Of a DNA stretch of 64,000 nucleotides, positions 10,126 through 21,361 are shown piece after piece (position 1 is the first letter of the stretch; each line of letters starts with the position of its first letter). The DNA is taken from NCBI GenBank assembly GCA_039707655.1, contig CM077671.1, positions 366,260,720 to 366,324,719 of the forward strand, given 5' to 3'. The notes below the pieces were generated by a model. The model did no database searches and was not told the origin of the DNA. It saw only the letters and a list, made by a program, of their open reading frames with translations. The position numbers and the translations under genes are program-made. Source of the DNA: Elymus sibiricus. Its lineage: Eukaryota > Streptophyta > Magnoliopsida > Poales > Poaceae.

Positions 10126-13100
10126 TTACCAATCCTGATGGCATTCTCCGTCTTTAGGTATGACATGCTCAACAAAGAATCCCGCCAATTCCTCTTGAAT
10201 TGCTCGTACGCGATCAGTTGGTAGGAGTTCGTCCCACTTATGCCAGATCTAATTTAAAGAAGGGGGTCAATAAAACTCAACACAATTGATGGTAATAAAA
10301 TAAAAATGTGAATATTGTTTACGTACTTCAAATTGTTCTAAAGATATGTCCCAGCCCCGCTCAGTGGTCGAGTGGCGAATGAACTCGCAAACGTAGTAAG
10401 CACATAAATTAGTCCCGGGTGCCTGCCACAAGCACTTTACAAGAATAGAGTTCAATCAAAATGATAATCAAGCATGATAATGGTATTGAAACTAGAATCA
10501 ATGAGAGATGCACGGTACTAGAGTAGTACTTACTTTGGGGTGTACAAATTTCAGCTCTTTTTTCCATTTGACACCCTTAACCTGTTTGGTGAACTTTTTC
10601 CAAACCCTGCCCGACAAAGAAAATGATTACTTGATATCAGGAAATGAACGAAAGTTGCCGATATGGTGCGATAATGATTGAACTTACTTCTGAAGCATTT
10701 CCCTCATGATCGTCCACTCCTTAGGGTCTTTACGTCTCGAGTCCAAGACAGTTACTTTTCCCTCTTCAAGATGAATGTCTAGCAGAATAAAGTGGAAACT
10801 GCGCACGCATAACTCGTTAATTGCACTTAACCTCGAGTAAGCGAAACAAAATGTGCACAAGATAGTAACACTCACTTGAAGTTGTAAGGAAATAGTATTT
10901 CCTTTCTTGTTTGTTGTCCAAGTAACACATCTACAAAATTTTCTCTGTATCGGCGGGATAATCTTGTAACGTACGTTCATTTATGAAATTTGGGTCAATG
11001 AACCCAATGTCATAGATTTGTAGTTGTTTGCATTCGAGGATCTTCATTCTGCATAATATAGTGTGAGGATAATTAATACATGCAATGAACGAGCTGAGCT
11101 AGAGACTTAATTACAGAAAAAAATACTTACAGACAATAGGAACTGACGATAGTTTTGTCGAGCTCCTTTTGGTTGTATAACTGAAAAATTTCTACGAATT
11201 CAATGAACAACATCTGCTTTCCATTGAAGAAGTGCTCATTTTTTATTCCCACCAAGATTTCGTTCTTCCCCTCCCTGCAGGCTTCCAAGTACCATTCATG
11301 CAAATGTCGCATCCTCGTTGGTAGACCCTTGAGCTCTTCACGTGTGACGAGAGGCTTGCCGTGCTCGTAGCTTAAGGATGGTACTACCTCAGCCGTTTCG
11401 AACTGTACCGAATCGGGTAAGTAATCATCAGCAGTGATAGCAAGACCATCGGCCACTTTCTCTGGATCATTAGCGATATCGGTAACCACCTTGAGCGGCG
11501 GGCACGATTGCAGTTCTTGTTCGCTGAGCTGGGGAATTGTTTTCCCACTTCTTAAGCCACTTCTACTTAAGCTTCCCGACCACCTCGCTTGATCATGTTT
11601 CTTTTGAATACATCGGTCATAGTTTGATGGCAGCGGAAGCGGTGGTGGTCGCCTAAGGGCATCCAGAGTTCGCTTCGCTTTCATCGGATCTATTTTCTCC
11701 TCTTCAGGTGGGCGTTTCGGTGCGAGCTGACGTTTCACATCGGCATCCACGATCTTGTCAAGTTCCTCCTCAGACCTCTCGTAGGGTAACTTGGGAAGAG
11801 GCTTGAGGCTTGGGCCGTATCTGAATCTCCTCTGTTTCGTACTGCTGCTAGCTGCCGGAGCGGCGGCGCCTCTCTTCCGTTGTTGCTTAGGCGGCGGAGG
11901 AGGCGGGGTCCGATGACGCGGCGGAGACAGTTGAGGCGTAGGAGGATTCTGCTGAGGGGCCTCCTCCGTCGGAGTCCGCTGAGGCGGCAGAGACGGCTGA
12001 CGCATCGGAGACGGTTGACGCACCGGAGACGGCTGACGCACCGGAGACGACTCAGGCACCGGGGCCTCCTCCGCCTGAGTCTGCTGAGGCGGCGTCCAGT
12101 ATGGAAGCACGATGTGTTCCTTTCTCCATAGACAAGTAGTCCTTAAGGCATATCGAAGAAGAATCTCCCCTTCACCTGTAGCGTACTCAAACTCCAGCCC
12201 ATCAAATCCGTTCATTATTTCATCCACCCCGACAATAGCAAAGCCAGCTGGAACCGGAGTGCAATGGAAAGTTGCATCAGGTCGAGGAGGTAAGACATGG
12301 CCGACCGCCACCTTCAAGGTCAGGTTATGACATTTCGCCATTAGCACACAATGTTCATTTTGCGTGATACCATCCACGGGGTAGCGAGGAGCCGTGCTAT
12401 CAGGATGAACGAGCTCAGTGGAAGCCACGCTGCTTCTCTGCTGAGATGGTGGGGTAGCATCGTGGGTAGTCTCCAATGAAGGATCTTCGTGCCGCTGAGA
12501 TGGTTGGCCGGTAGCTCGCTGGCTCTCAAGTGCCTCTAGTTTCGCTAATCTTTCATTCAACTTCTGCATTTCGCTTGCTTCCTCTTTCTTCTTTCTCTGT
12601 CGGCTTCTGTAACCAGCGTTGTCGGGAAACCCAACCTTCCACGGAACGGAGCCTGATGTGCCTCGTGTTCGTCCAGGGTGTTCAGGATTCCCGAGGGCAA
12701 ATGACAGCTCGTCCTTCTCTCTGTCGGGAACGAACGTCCCTTCCAGTGATTTCTTGATTGTTTCCTCAAGCTTTTTGAATGGTATTGCAAGTTGAGCTTT
12801 TGTCCAGACACACTTCCCTGTTTCTGGGTCCAATGTTCCCCAACCCCGAAGAACCAAGTCCTTGCCCGATCTGGCCAGTGCAATGTCTCTGGTTGGACAT
12901 CTTTAGCAAGCAGGTCTTGCTCAGCTTTGTCCCACGTAGGCCGGGCTTTTCTGTAGCCACCTGACCCCGTAACATGGTGATACTCCTTCCTTGCGGCATT
13001 TTTCTTATTTGTAAGTGACATGTTCTTAGCCTTCTCCGATTTCTTGTAGGCCACAAATGCGGGCCAGTGATCTCTCATCTTCTCATATTGACCTCTGAAT

Positions 13101-13848
13101 TCTGGAGTCTTGTCTTTCTCGACAAACTTCCTGTTCAATATTTTCTTCCAGTTCTTGAATAGTCCTGCCATCTTCTTAAGAGCAAACGCCCTAACCTTTC
13201 GCTGTATAACTGGGTTATTCGGATCCTCCTCTGGTGGTAGACTGAAATTTCTCATCAGATTGGTCCAAAGATCATCTTTCAGTCTATCGTTGACATAAGG
13301 AACTTGAGGGTCCTTCTTCTTATTCCATTCTTGGCAGTTGATCGGGACGATGTCCCTAACAACCACTCCGCACTGATGTATAAATTTGTTCTTGGTCTGG
13401 TAGGGAGCAATCGGTTGGCCTTCTGGAGAGACTTCTTCGATCGTGAACCTTTCTTGCGCGTCCAACCTTCTCATCGGGCCTCGTCTCCTTACCGAAGTGG
13501 AGCTCGATCCGGATGGCTAATTAAAAGAAGAAAGAAGCGTTAATATATGTACATACAAAAAAATTAATGCATCTAGTTAGCAGAGGATTAATTAATATAT
13601 ACCTCGCCGGACTTTGAAGCAGTTATGGCTCCCTTCTCCATTCGATCACCGGAGCCGTCATGATCTCCTTCGTCCCCAGTTCGATCACCGGAGCAGTCAT
13701 GATCTCCTTCCTCCTCACCGGAGCCGCCATCCTATCTTTCCTCACCATCGGTCTCGTTGAGAAATGACAAGCAGGTGAGATCGATATCACCTCCCTCTCG
13801 TATTATATCCCCCAACAACTGTTCTTTTTCTAAGTCTCTGTCCGCCAT
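10126..13848 (-). pseudogene. CACTA ORF: En/Spm-type protein fused to Ulp1-like protease, broken
   Basis: Likely start MADRDLEKEQ at 13848. An acidic lead is followed by a region typical of plant Ptta/En/Spm transposase proteins (12960-13330: KDDLWTNLM, FALKKMAGLF, NKKNAARKEYHH). Then come a coiled-coil-like segment, a proline-rich linker, and at the C-terminus a C48 (Ulp1/SUMO-protease) domain in small exons: FHFILLDIH and VTVLDS (10684-10797), VWKKFTKQ (around 10600), NLCAYYVCEF (around 10400) and a last exon 10126-10248. The visible H, D and C match the expected catalytic residues. Two lesions: an in-frame TAG at 13732-13734, and a one-base loss in a C run at 12838-12841 (four C where element 2 has five) that breaks the frame between WFFGVG and GTLDPETG. 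In such elements this protein is thought to act in transposition; the protease role is unknown. Confidence 0.8.
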
Positions 13849-14254
13849 AGTTTCTGCAAATATTACAACGTGGCAATATACAACCATGAGAGATGGATTA
13901 GTGGGAAACATCATGCAAAGTTCACAAGTTTTATAACAGTCAGTTTCAGACGATCGTCGAGGACTTCTCCCCCCTCATGTCTGATGAGTCGCCCTATCTT
14001 TCGAGAGAGGATACTTTGCGGACCGCCTCTCTCATGGTCGTTTGTAGTGAAGGCTGAATGGCCCAATATGCTTAGCGTAGTATTTTGACGGGGATGGTTG
14101 GTTTCGGGTTCGGGTATTACTGAAACGGGTTTGAACCCGAGACCGCCTCTCTCATGCTCCTCGACCTCCTCATGTCAAAGTTATCATTCTACGAACATAT
14201 GAAAATTCTCAAGTGCATTATGTTCATATGGTGGGACTGGCAACCTACGAAGCA

Positions 14255-14500
14255 CCGATACAGCGACATTGATACGGGTACGGCGATACGGGATACGGCA
14301 ATTTCTAAAAACAGCAATAAGGCGATACGGTAAACATATATAAGTAATAATAAAATGACATGGACTGTCTCATTTTAAAATCTCACTGTGGGGGATACGG
14401 CATAGTAAACATATGTAAGTAATAATAAAATGACATGGACTGGACATTGATACGGTAAACATATATAAGCAATAAGGCGATACGGCGATACGGGATACAG
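14255..14500. repeat. GATACGG short-repeat tract
   Basis: Irregular repeats of GATACGG with interspersed AACATATATAAG and AATAATAAAATGACATGG words, the latter duplicated about 80 bp apart. Lies inside CACTA element 1 upstream of its gene. No coding content. Confidence 0.6.
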
Positions 14501-14574
14501 CAATAAACAAAAACTCTCAAAAAGCAACAAGCCATCAGCATCAACATGCAAGCCATGTTCAATGGGCTCACTGT

Positions 14575-15040
14575 GGGGGCAGGGGCCGGCGCGGCGACGT
14601 CGAGGCCGGCAGGGGCGCGGCGACGGTGACGGGGCAGGGGGGGCGACGGCGGGGAAAGGCGAGGCGACGGCGACGGCGGGGCAGGGCGAGGCGACGGCGA
14701 CATTGGGGCAGGGCGCGGTGACGGCGACGACGACGTAGGGGCAGGGGCGCGACGACGGCGGGGCAGGGCAAGGCGACAGCGGGGCAGGGCGAGGCGACGG
14801 CGACGTAGGGACAGGGCGCGGCGACGGCGACGACGACGGCGGGGCAGGGCGAGGCGACGGCGACGGCGGGACAGGGCGCGGCGACGACGACGGGAAGGAG
14901 GGCGCGCGAGGAGGTCCGGCGCCGGCGACGGTCAGCGGGCTCGGGGACGGCAGGGCGACGGCAAAATCCGGCAGCCTGGCGGCGTCGATGTCGTCGTCGG
15001 CGCCGAGGAGAGAAGAAACTGCAATGGATTGGAAAAACTG
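14575..15040. repeat. GC-rich GGCGACGG minisatellite
   Basis: Many imperfect copies of GGGGCAGGGCGAGGCGACGGCG. The open frames across it on both strands are low-complexity by-products of the repeat. It sits in the 5' subterminal part of CACTA element 1, just upstream (minus sense) of the gene, where GC-rich promoter-proximal DNA is common in CACTA elements. Confidence 0.7.
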
Positions 15041-15067
15041 CTAAGTCCCGCTTATATAGCCCCCCCC

Positions 15068-15226
15068 CCCCTTTAGTCCCGGTTGGTGCCACCAACCGGG
15101 ACTAAAGGTCAATTTTCAGCAGCCCAAAGGGCGGGAAGCAGGGACCTTTAGTCCCGGTTGGTGGCTCCAACCGGGACTAAAGGGGGGCATTAGTCCCGGT
15201 TGGAGCCACCAACCGGGACTAAAGCG
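15068..15226. repeat. CACTA subterminal inverted-repeat cluster, right
   Basis: Three near-perfect hairpins of TTTAGTCCCGGTTGG with its complement, separated by GTGCCACC-, GTGGCTCC- and AGCCACC-type loops. Same motif as the left cluster, so this is the second subterminal zone of the element. Confidence 0.85.
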
Positions 15227-15250
15227 CTGTGCTTCCCGTACCAAAAGTTT

Positions 15251-15455
15251 AGTCCCACCTCGCTAGTCGAGAGGGGATCGGAGTGGTTTATAAGTGCTGC
15301 TGCCGGTGCTCTCTCGAGCTCTTCTCTAATGCAGGCAGTACATGCCTATTTGACGCCCTGTTGGGCCTGCTAGCACTTCGGGCGTGCATCCTGGCCCATT
15401 TGTAGGGATTCTAGTCGTATGCAGGCCGTTGTGCCTAGTAGGCGGGCCTTTTTTT
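15251..15455 (+). ncRNA. Candidate structured small RNA unit
   Basis: GTCCCACCTCG at 15252-15262 differs by one base from the plant snRNA upstream element RTCCCACATCG. A TATA box (TTTATAAG, 15287-15294) follows at a centre spacing of about 33 bp. Downstream is a GC-rich stretch with small perfect stems: 15333-15337/15343-15347, 15355-15358/15363-15366 and 15373-15376/15384-15387. It closes with a nested hairpin (15423-15427 with 15445-15449, inner 15433-15436 with 15440-15443) followed by seven T at 15449-15455, a Pol III-type stop. A start near 15315-15320 would give a transcript of about 135 nt. It resembles no snRNA, U3, 7SL or tRNA that I know. Caution: the upstream element overlaps a TTTAGTCCC word like the CACTA motif, and the spacing is of the Pol II kind. 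Confidence 0.35.
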
Positions 15456-15689
15456 GCATATATTATGATTTTAATGTTATTTTTTGTATATGTTATTTTT
15501 AGTTATATAATTTTAGTTGCATAAATTTTATATAATTTTAGTTGCATAAGTTTTATTTTTTATTGGTTCTTTTTAGTTGATTCCTTTTGCTATTAGAGTT
15601 TTATAAAAGCTTTTTAGTTTCTATTAAAGCTTTTAACAAAATATACTTTATGAAAAATCATTTTACTATTAAAGTTTTTAACTAAAGAT
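15456..15689. other. AT-rich spacer
   Basis: Repeats of TTTTAGTT, TTATATAATTTTAG and similar words; no gene. A related AT-rich tract follows the tandem array at 17334-17560. Confidence 0.6.
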
Positions 15690-17300
15690 TTTTTCTGCAT
15701 TCAATATGCACCATTCAAAGCCACATCATCACTTTTCAACCCTTTTCGGACTTCATTTGCTATTTTTCATGCATCTCATGATTTATTTTGAGCTAAGATG
15801 ACCCTGAGATTGAAAAGCACTGCAAATGAACTCTGAAATGGTTGAAAGTTGGCATGGTATCATAATTTCACCCACGTAGCATGTGCTAAAAAGTTGAGAG
15901 GCTTACGGCAAAAACTGGATGCACTTCGTCTACGAACTGGACAATCTCTTTCGAAGTGTCAGGGTTTTGGACGAAAACTCTTCTGTTACAAAAGGATTTC
16001 AATTTTTTAAACATATTTGAACTCAAGACTTTTTCTGCATTCAATATGCACCATTCAAAGCCACATCATCAATTTTCAACCCTTTTGTGACTTCATTTCC
16101 TATTTTTCATGCATTTAATGATTTATTTTGAGCTAAATGACCCTGAAATTGACAAGCACTACAAATGAACTCTGACAAGGTTGAAACTTGGCATGGTGTC
16201 ATAATTTCACCCACATAGCATGTGCTAAAAAGTTGAGAGGGTTACGGCAAAAACTGGATGCACTTCGTGTACAAACTGGACAATCTCTTTCGTAGTGTCA
16301 GGGTTTCGGACGAAAACTCATCTGTTACAAAAGGATTTCAATTTTTTAAACATATTTGAACTCAAGACTTTTTCTGCATTCAATATGCACCATTCAAAGC
16401 CACATCATCACTTTTCAAACCTTTTCTGACTTTATTTGCTATTTTTCATGCATTTCATGATTTATTTTGAGCTAAAATGACCCTGAATTGACAAGCACTG
16501 CAAATGAACTCTGAAATGGTTGAAAGTTGGCATGGTATCATCATTTCACCCACATAGCATGTGCTAAAAAGTTGAGAGGGTTACGGCAAAAACTGGATGC
16601 ACTTCGTGTACAAACTGGACAATCTCTTTCGAAGTGTCAGGGTTTTGGACAAAAACTCATCTGTTACTAAAGGATTTCAATTTTTTAAACATATTTGAAC
16701 TCAAGACTTTTTCTGCATTCAATATGCACCATTCAAAGCCACATCATCACTTTTCAACCCTTTTCTGACTTCATTTGCTATTTTTCATGCATTTCATGAT
16801 TTATTTTGAGCTAAAATGACCCTGAATTGAAAAGCACTGCAAATGAACTCTGAAATGGTTGAAAGTTGGTATGGTATCATCATTTCACCCACATAGCATG
16901 TGCTAAAAAGTTGAGAGGGTTACGGCAAAAACTGGATGCACTTCGTGTACAAACTGGACAATCTCTTTCGTAGTGTTAGGGTTTCGGACGAAAACTCATG
17001 TGTTACAAAAGGATTTCAATTTTTTAAACATATTTGAACTCAAGACTTTTTCTGCATTCAATATGCACCATTCAAAGCGACATCATCACTTTTCAACCCT
17101 TTTCTGACTTCATTTGCTATGTTTCATGCATTTCATGATTTATTTTGAGCTAAAATGACCCTGAATTAAGAAGCACTGCAAATAAACTCTGAAATGGTTG
17201 AAAGTTGGAATGGTATCATCATTTCACCCACATAGCATGTGCTAAAAAGTTGAGAGGGTTACGTCAAAAACTGGATGCACTTCGTGTACAAACTAGACCA
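15690..17300. repeat. 339-bp tandem array, ~4.7 copies
   Basis: The word TTTCTGCATTCAATATGCACC recurs at about 15691, 16031, 16370, 16709 and 17048, a period of 339-340 bp. Units are very similar, each ending with CACCCACATAGCATGTGC and GTGTACAAACTGGAC words. The last copy stops near 17300. No open frame runs through the unit. Arrays of this kind occur in grass CACTA elements, and this one follows element 1 directly, but membership is not proven. Confidence 0.9.
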
Positions 17301-17333
17301 TCTCAACTTTTTAGCACATGCTATGTGGGTGAT
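17223..17333. repeat. Inverted repeat closing the tandem array
   Basis: CACCCACATAGCATGTGC and AAAAAGTTGAGA of the last array unit (17226-17258) reappear in reverse complement at 17303-17331, giving a stem of about 30 bp with a loop of about 45 bases. It marks the array end and may reflect a foldback or inversion at that end. Confidence 0.8.
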
Positions 17334-17560
17334 TTTAGTTAATATTTTAGTTGATTTTTTTAGTTCATTCCTTTTAACAAATAAATACTTTGATAATTTT
17401 AGTTAATATTATTTTGATTCTTTTTAGTTCATTCTTTTTAGTTAATGTTTTAGTTGATTCTTTTTAGTTCATTCTTTTTAGTTAATATTTTAGTTGATTC
17501 TTTTTAGTTCATTCTTTTTAACAAATAAATACTTTGATAATTTTAGTTAATATTATATTT
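17334..17560. repeat. AT-rich minisatellite
   Basis: Repeated TTAGTTGATTCTTTTTAG / TTCATTCTTTTTAG blocks and two copies of AACAAATAAATACTTTGATAA about 140 bp apart. Non-coding. Confidence 0.75.
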
Positions 17561-17910
17561 AACTGCAGTGATATTGTAGATCAAAGCCATCATCAGAATA
17601 GTTGTGGAGAGAAAGTCTTCATTTTTTCTTCGCGTGTGTCCCTTGCTTATTGCGCCGTAACCATGGACAATCTTCATCACATACATCACAATGCTTCAGA
17701 AAGCTTGCTCATATCATACTAAATATTCTTACACACAAACCGTACTTAAACAGGGACATAATAGAAATAATACTTCATATATCCATTACAGAAAGTACTG
17801 TATAATTGAAGATACCAATCCTACTCTTCCGGATTGCAAACCTACTCGTCCGAATCAGGAGACCCCCAAGCACTACATAATAGAGATAAAAGTGTTCGCC
17901 ATTGCAAACA

Positions 17911-18453
17911 CTACTCGTCGTTCGGATCAGAATACCCCCAAGCAGGAGATACTAGCGGTACGAGGTGACGCTGCCCATAATTGAAGATTCCAATCCTACG
18001 GTACAACTCGTATGCAACGTACCCATCTATTGCTGCATACTCAATGTTGATAGGGTCAAGTGGGGTCTTCTCCCAATGTTTGTGCCCTGACTTGGGGAAT
18101 TTTGTCTTCATATCAGCGTAGTCCTCGTCGATCAGGGCGGCTGCCATATCAGCCATTGAAGTCTTGTCATGCTCAAGCCTGAACCTGCCCTGAAGATCAA
18201 TGTGGCATTCAACTGGTATCTCAATACCCTAGGTGCGCCTCATCTTGATCTTGTCATTCGTTATATCAACGCTAGCAAAATATATGCCGTTGCGAAGGAA
18301 CTCCATGAGTTTTGGACAGTGCTTGTCACTAGTGCAACAACAAAATGGAACAAATGTGTTAAATACTGCTGCAACAACTACTTGCTCCATAGTTTGTGGG
18401 ACCCGTGCAATGAAGATGCACATGAGAACAAGAAATCTATAATCTCTTGGCAC
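17911..18453 (-). pseudogene. WRN-like 3'-5' exonuclease fragment
   Basis: One frame from 18453 to 17911, broken by a single TAG at 18226-18228. Before the stop: CPKLMEFLRNGIYFASVDI. After it: GIEIPVECHIDLQGRF, then INIEYAAIDGYVAYELYRRI. The Y-x3-D of YAAID fits the Exo III motif of DEDDy exonucleases (RNase D/WRN superfamily), which degrade nucleic acid 3' to 5'. The N-terminal part with the first acidic motif (DxE) is not visible, so the relic covers roughly the second half of the domain. It lies beside the CACTA-associated tandem array, so it may be cargo captured by that element. Confidence 0.65.
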
Positions 18454-18724
18454 ACTACAATGCTAAACTTATTTTCATGCAGTGAACATATCATACATAG
18501 AGCAAATAATAAGGAGTGGGTTTTGTCACGCCCTCGACTCAGTTTGTGTTTACTAGACTCTATTGTGTTTTGCTTATTCTATACTTTTCTCAAGAAACAA
18601 CCACGAAATTGGAAATAATTTTTTAAAATGAAATAAGCATAAGTTTGTTCAATAAGCTTGATTATTATAATCCACTGCAATGACAAACTCAACCTTACTA
18701 TTTTATTTTTGGATAACTCGACCT

Positions 18725-18730
<6 letters not shown>
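18454..18730. other. Unassigned AT-rich sequence
   Basis: No gene or element recognised. Confidence 0.5.

Positions 18731-18764
<34 letters not shown>
18731..18764. repeat. (CT)n microsatellite
   Basis: An uninterrupted CT dinucleotide run of about 17 units. Confidence 0.95.
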
Positions 18765-18769
<5 letters not shown>

Positions 18770-18959
18770 TAGGGGTCAACTTTGGTGCTCTGGGAGCACA
18801 ACAAGTGGTGCGTCCAGCCGCCGCCACATGTCAGGTTTTGGACGGGTTTTGTTTTTCTTTCTGTACACATTTTGGGGTTTTAAATGAGTTTTTTTGTGGT
18901 TATTTTCGGCTTTTCATAGCTTTTGAAGGAAAAAATTACAAATTCTTTTGCGTGGAACA

Positions 18960-19330
18960 ATAAATTGTGCTTCGACGAGAATCACAAATTTGCTTGTTGT
19001 GAAGTCACAGAGATTTGCTTCTGCTAGAAGCATAGATGTACTTTCAGAAAGGGGAAATATATGTGCTTCCACGAGAAGCACAAATTTGCTTCTCGTTAAG
19101 GCACATATTTGGTTCCGCGAGAAGCCCAGTCGTGCTTCTCAGAAAAAAAAAATGCGCTTGGGAAAAAATGCGCTTCCACAAGAAGCATAAATTTGCTTAT
19201 CATGCAGGCACAGATTTGCTTCCGCAAGAAGCGAAGTTGTGCTTTCTCGAAAAAGCAATTGTGCTTCCACAAGAATCACAAATTTTCTTCTCGTGGAAGC
19301 ATAAATTTGTTTCCGCGGAAAGCACAATTA
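18960..19330. repeat. Diverged GAAGCACAAATTTGCTTC minisatellite
   Basis: About ten imperfect copies of a ~30-bp palindromic word of the type GAAGCACAAATTTGCTTC, joined by CCGCGAGAAGC-like segments. Because the unit is an inverted repeat, both strands give short Cys/Phe/Ser-rich frames that are not genes. Confidence 0.7.
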
Positions 19331-20339
19331 TGTTTCTTGAAAATAGGAAAAAAAATTGAAAACCGCAACCGTGCTTTCGGCTCCAGGTTTTTTCTTCCTT
19401 TGTTGTCATTCTTTTTTCAGTTTTTTCCAAGTTTTTTATTTGTTTTGTCTTCCTTTTATGTTTTTTTTTCTAAAAAGTCATGAAAACCTGTTAACATGCG
19501 ATCTAGTTTCGAAGATCTCGACGCGAGAAGCCCCACAGTGAAACCAATTCAGAATTTGAATACAATTTAAGAAATAAAATATTTTGAATAAACAATTCTA
19601 TACAAAAAAGAGAACTCTCAAATTGTGATAAGTGACGCACATGCAGTGTGAGTGAGAAGGTGGTGATATTTGCAAAGAAGCAATGCTACAACTACGTAAA
19701 TAGTTCTACAGGATTAACACAGTGACCATGTGAAGAAATACGATTGGAGATAAGGGGAGAACGGGCCTACCTCCTCCACCTCCTAAAATTCGGGGGTGGG
19801 GCGAGATTTTATTGTTAGGAAGTTTACACAAACTTTACGTAGCTCTTTGCCTTTTCTTTTTTAGGCGTATGCAGCTTTCTTTTTGGAAAAGATTTCCGTC
19901 ATCCGGTGGATTATAGGCATTGCTTTCACCGCCTCCTACTTTCAACACGTGTCATGTGTGAAAGGAACCAAGCAACATACATTATCCTTATCTAGTCTTC
20001 GTGCTTCTCATCCATTCGTTACTTTCTCCTTCTTCTCTGAATCTCACTCACATCCTCTCGCCTGCAACCGTGCTCCAAGGCCGCCACCGCCCACCGCTGG
20101 CCGCCGCCGGTGATCGTCGAAGGACGCCGATGGCTGTCCTTTCTCCTCTCCTTCTTTTCCTCTCCAACTCCTCCTCTCCCTGCCTCCCTATGCCCGCAGC
20201 CATGACCGTCGCTCGAGCGCGCACACCCGAGCTCCACTCCAGCCACCATCAACACAACTCCGCCGCTCCGACCTTCCCTCTCGCCCTCCGTCGTCGATCT
20301 AGTCGGCGATGCTTTTTTATACTTTCCGCAACAAGGGCT
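19331..20339. other. Unassigned intergenic sequence
   Basis: Contains a T-rich stretch (19385-19480) and a CT/CCG-rich stretch (20080-20310) whose frames on both strands have no recognisable domain. No convincing gene. Confidence 0.45.
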
Positions 20340-20660
20340 TTGTTATAAAAGTCCTCCCGCAACATCATTTATGTTGCAGAAATTTCTCTATTCACACCGC
20401 AAACAACATCATCATTTTCAGTGAAAAAATTTATGCAACATTATTCATGTTGCAATAAGGGCTCCGCGGGATCATCATCTATGTTGCAAAAAAGATGAAG
20501 ACAAAAATAATAATTCTGCAACATCACCTCTATTGCAAAAATACTCCCGCAACATCATCCATGTTGCAAACAAAGTTGAACATAAAAAATAACACTTCGA
20601 TGATTTTGCAAAAAAGCAACTGTTGCAGAGCGAGTTATGCGACAACCACCTTGTTGCAAT
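20340..20660. repeat. GCAACATCAT..ATGTTGC palindromic repeat cluster
   Basis: At least six copies of GCAACATCATC with ATGTTGC following, spaced irregularly by about 40-60 bp. Similar GTTGC/GCAAC-rich wording occurs at 4920-5220, so both probably derive from one repeat family. Confidence 0.6.
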
Positions 20661-20869
20661 TCGCGCGCGGAGGATCTGACGGCTATTTGTGGCTCAATCC
20701 AACGGTCCAAAAGGAGGTGGATGTTTTCAGTTAATCCACCGGCGGACGCGTAAGGTCGCCCTTTTTTTTTAAGGAGTATTCCGATGAGAGCTCCGCGGGA
20801 TCATCCCGTATTTTTTCTTCTTTGGGCTTGATATTTCGGCCGGACCGAAGCTTGAAGTGGGCCTGAAAG

Positions 20870-21290
20870 GAACCAAACATGCTACCGCGCGCGGGGTGAC
20901 CCGCTCCCGCGACGGCCGCCTCCTCTCGCCCACAACCCAACGGTCCGCCTCTCCGTCTCCGGCCTCTGCACCGCGCCGCCACCGCCGCCGCCTCCTCCTC
21001 CTGCCCACTTATCACCGCCGTCGAACCGGCTGTCTCGGCTCTGCGCCATGTCCACACCCTGTGAACCTCTCCCGTAGCCGCTCGGCCCGATCTGCGGTGT
21101 CTGTGCAGCGGCGGCGGGGGCGCCTCCTCTCCCTCGTCCCAGCCACCCCTCCCCGGCGAGCTTGTGCTCTTCTCTCGGCGTCGCCGGCGTGCTCGCCCTC
21201 CACTGGGTCTCTGGTCTGTGGGTGACATGCGGCGGTCTTGGCCTCGGACCCGGGTACGTGTGCCACATCGGCCTCTTCCGAATGTCCGCT
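20870..21290. other. GC-rich island downstream of the XRN gene
   Basis: Strongly CpG-rich, with open frames on both strands whose translations are only Arg/Pro/Gly-rich low complexity. It could be the first exon or promoter of a plus-strand gene, but no splice-consistent continuation into a conserved domain is visible before the XRN 3' end at 21362. No gene is called. Confidence 0.35.
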
Positions 21291-21361
21291 TCAGTTATAG
21301 TCTGCGGGAGTGGATACGTAAGTTTCAGATAAATCAGTCCAAATTACCAGAATCTACCACT

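Larger units (their letters stand above)
9580..15240 (-). mobile_element. CACTA element 1 (right terminus not found)
   Basis: Starts at 9580 with CACTAGTAGAAAACAGG, directly inside ATT. The subterminal zones at 9598-9790 and 15068-15226 carry direct and inverted TTTAGTCCCGGTTGG motifs, as CACTA ends do. Between them lies one broken minus-strand gene (10126-13848). No gene for the larger DDE transposase (TnpD) is present, so the element is defective. The matching CACTA end (TTTTCTACTAGTG) was not seen at the right, so the element either extends further or lost that end. The closest relative is element 2 at 59649. Confidence 0.85.

Noticed and set aside
11880..12330. Arg-rich plus-strand frames
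   Set aside because: Antisense of the proline-rich linker of the CACTA protein.
14383..15095. 106-175-codon Pro/Arg-rich frames
   Set aside because: By-products of the GGCGACGG minisatellite inside CACTA element 1.
18169..18618. 149-codon plus-strand frame
   Set aside because: Runs antisense to the WRN-like exonuclease relic and has no domain of its own.
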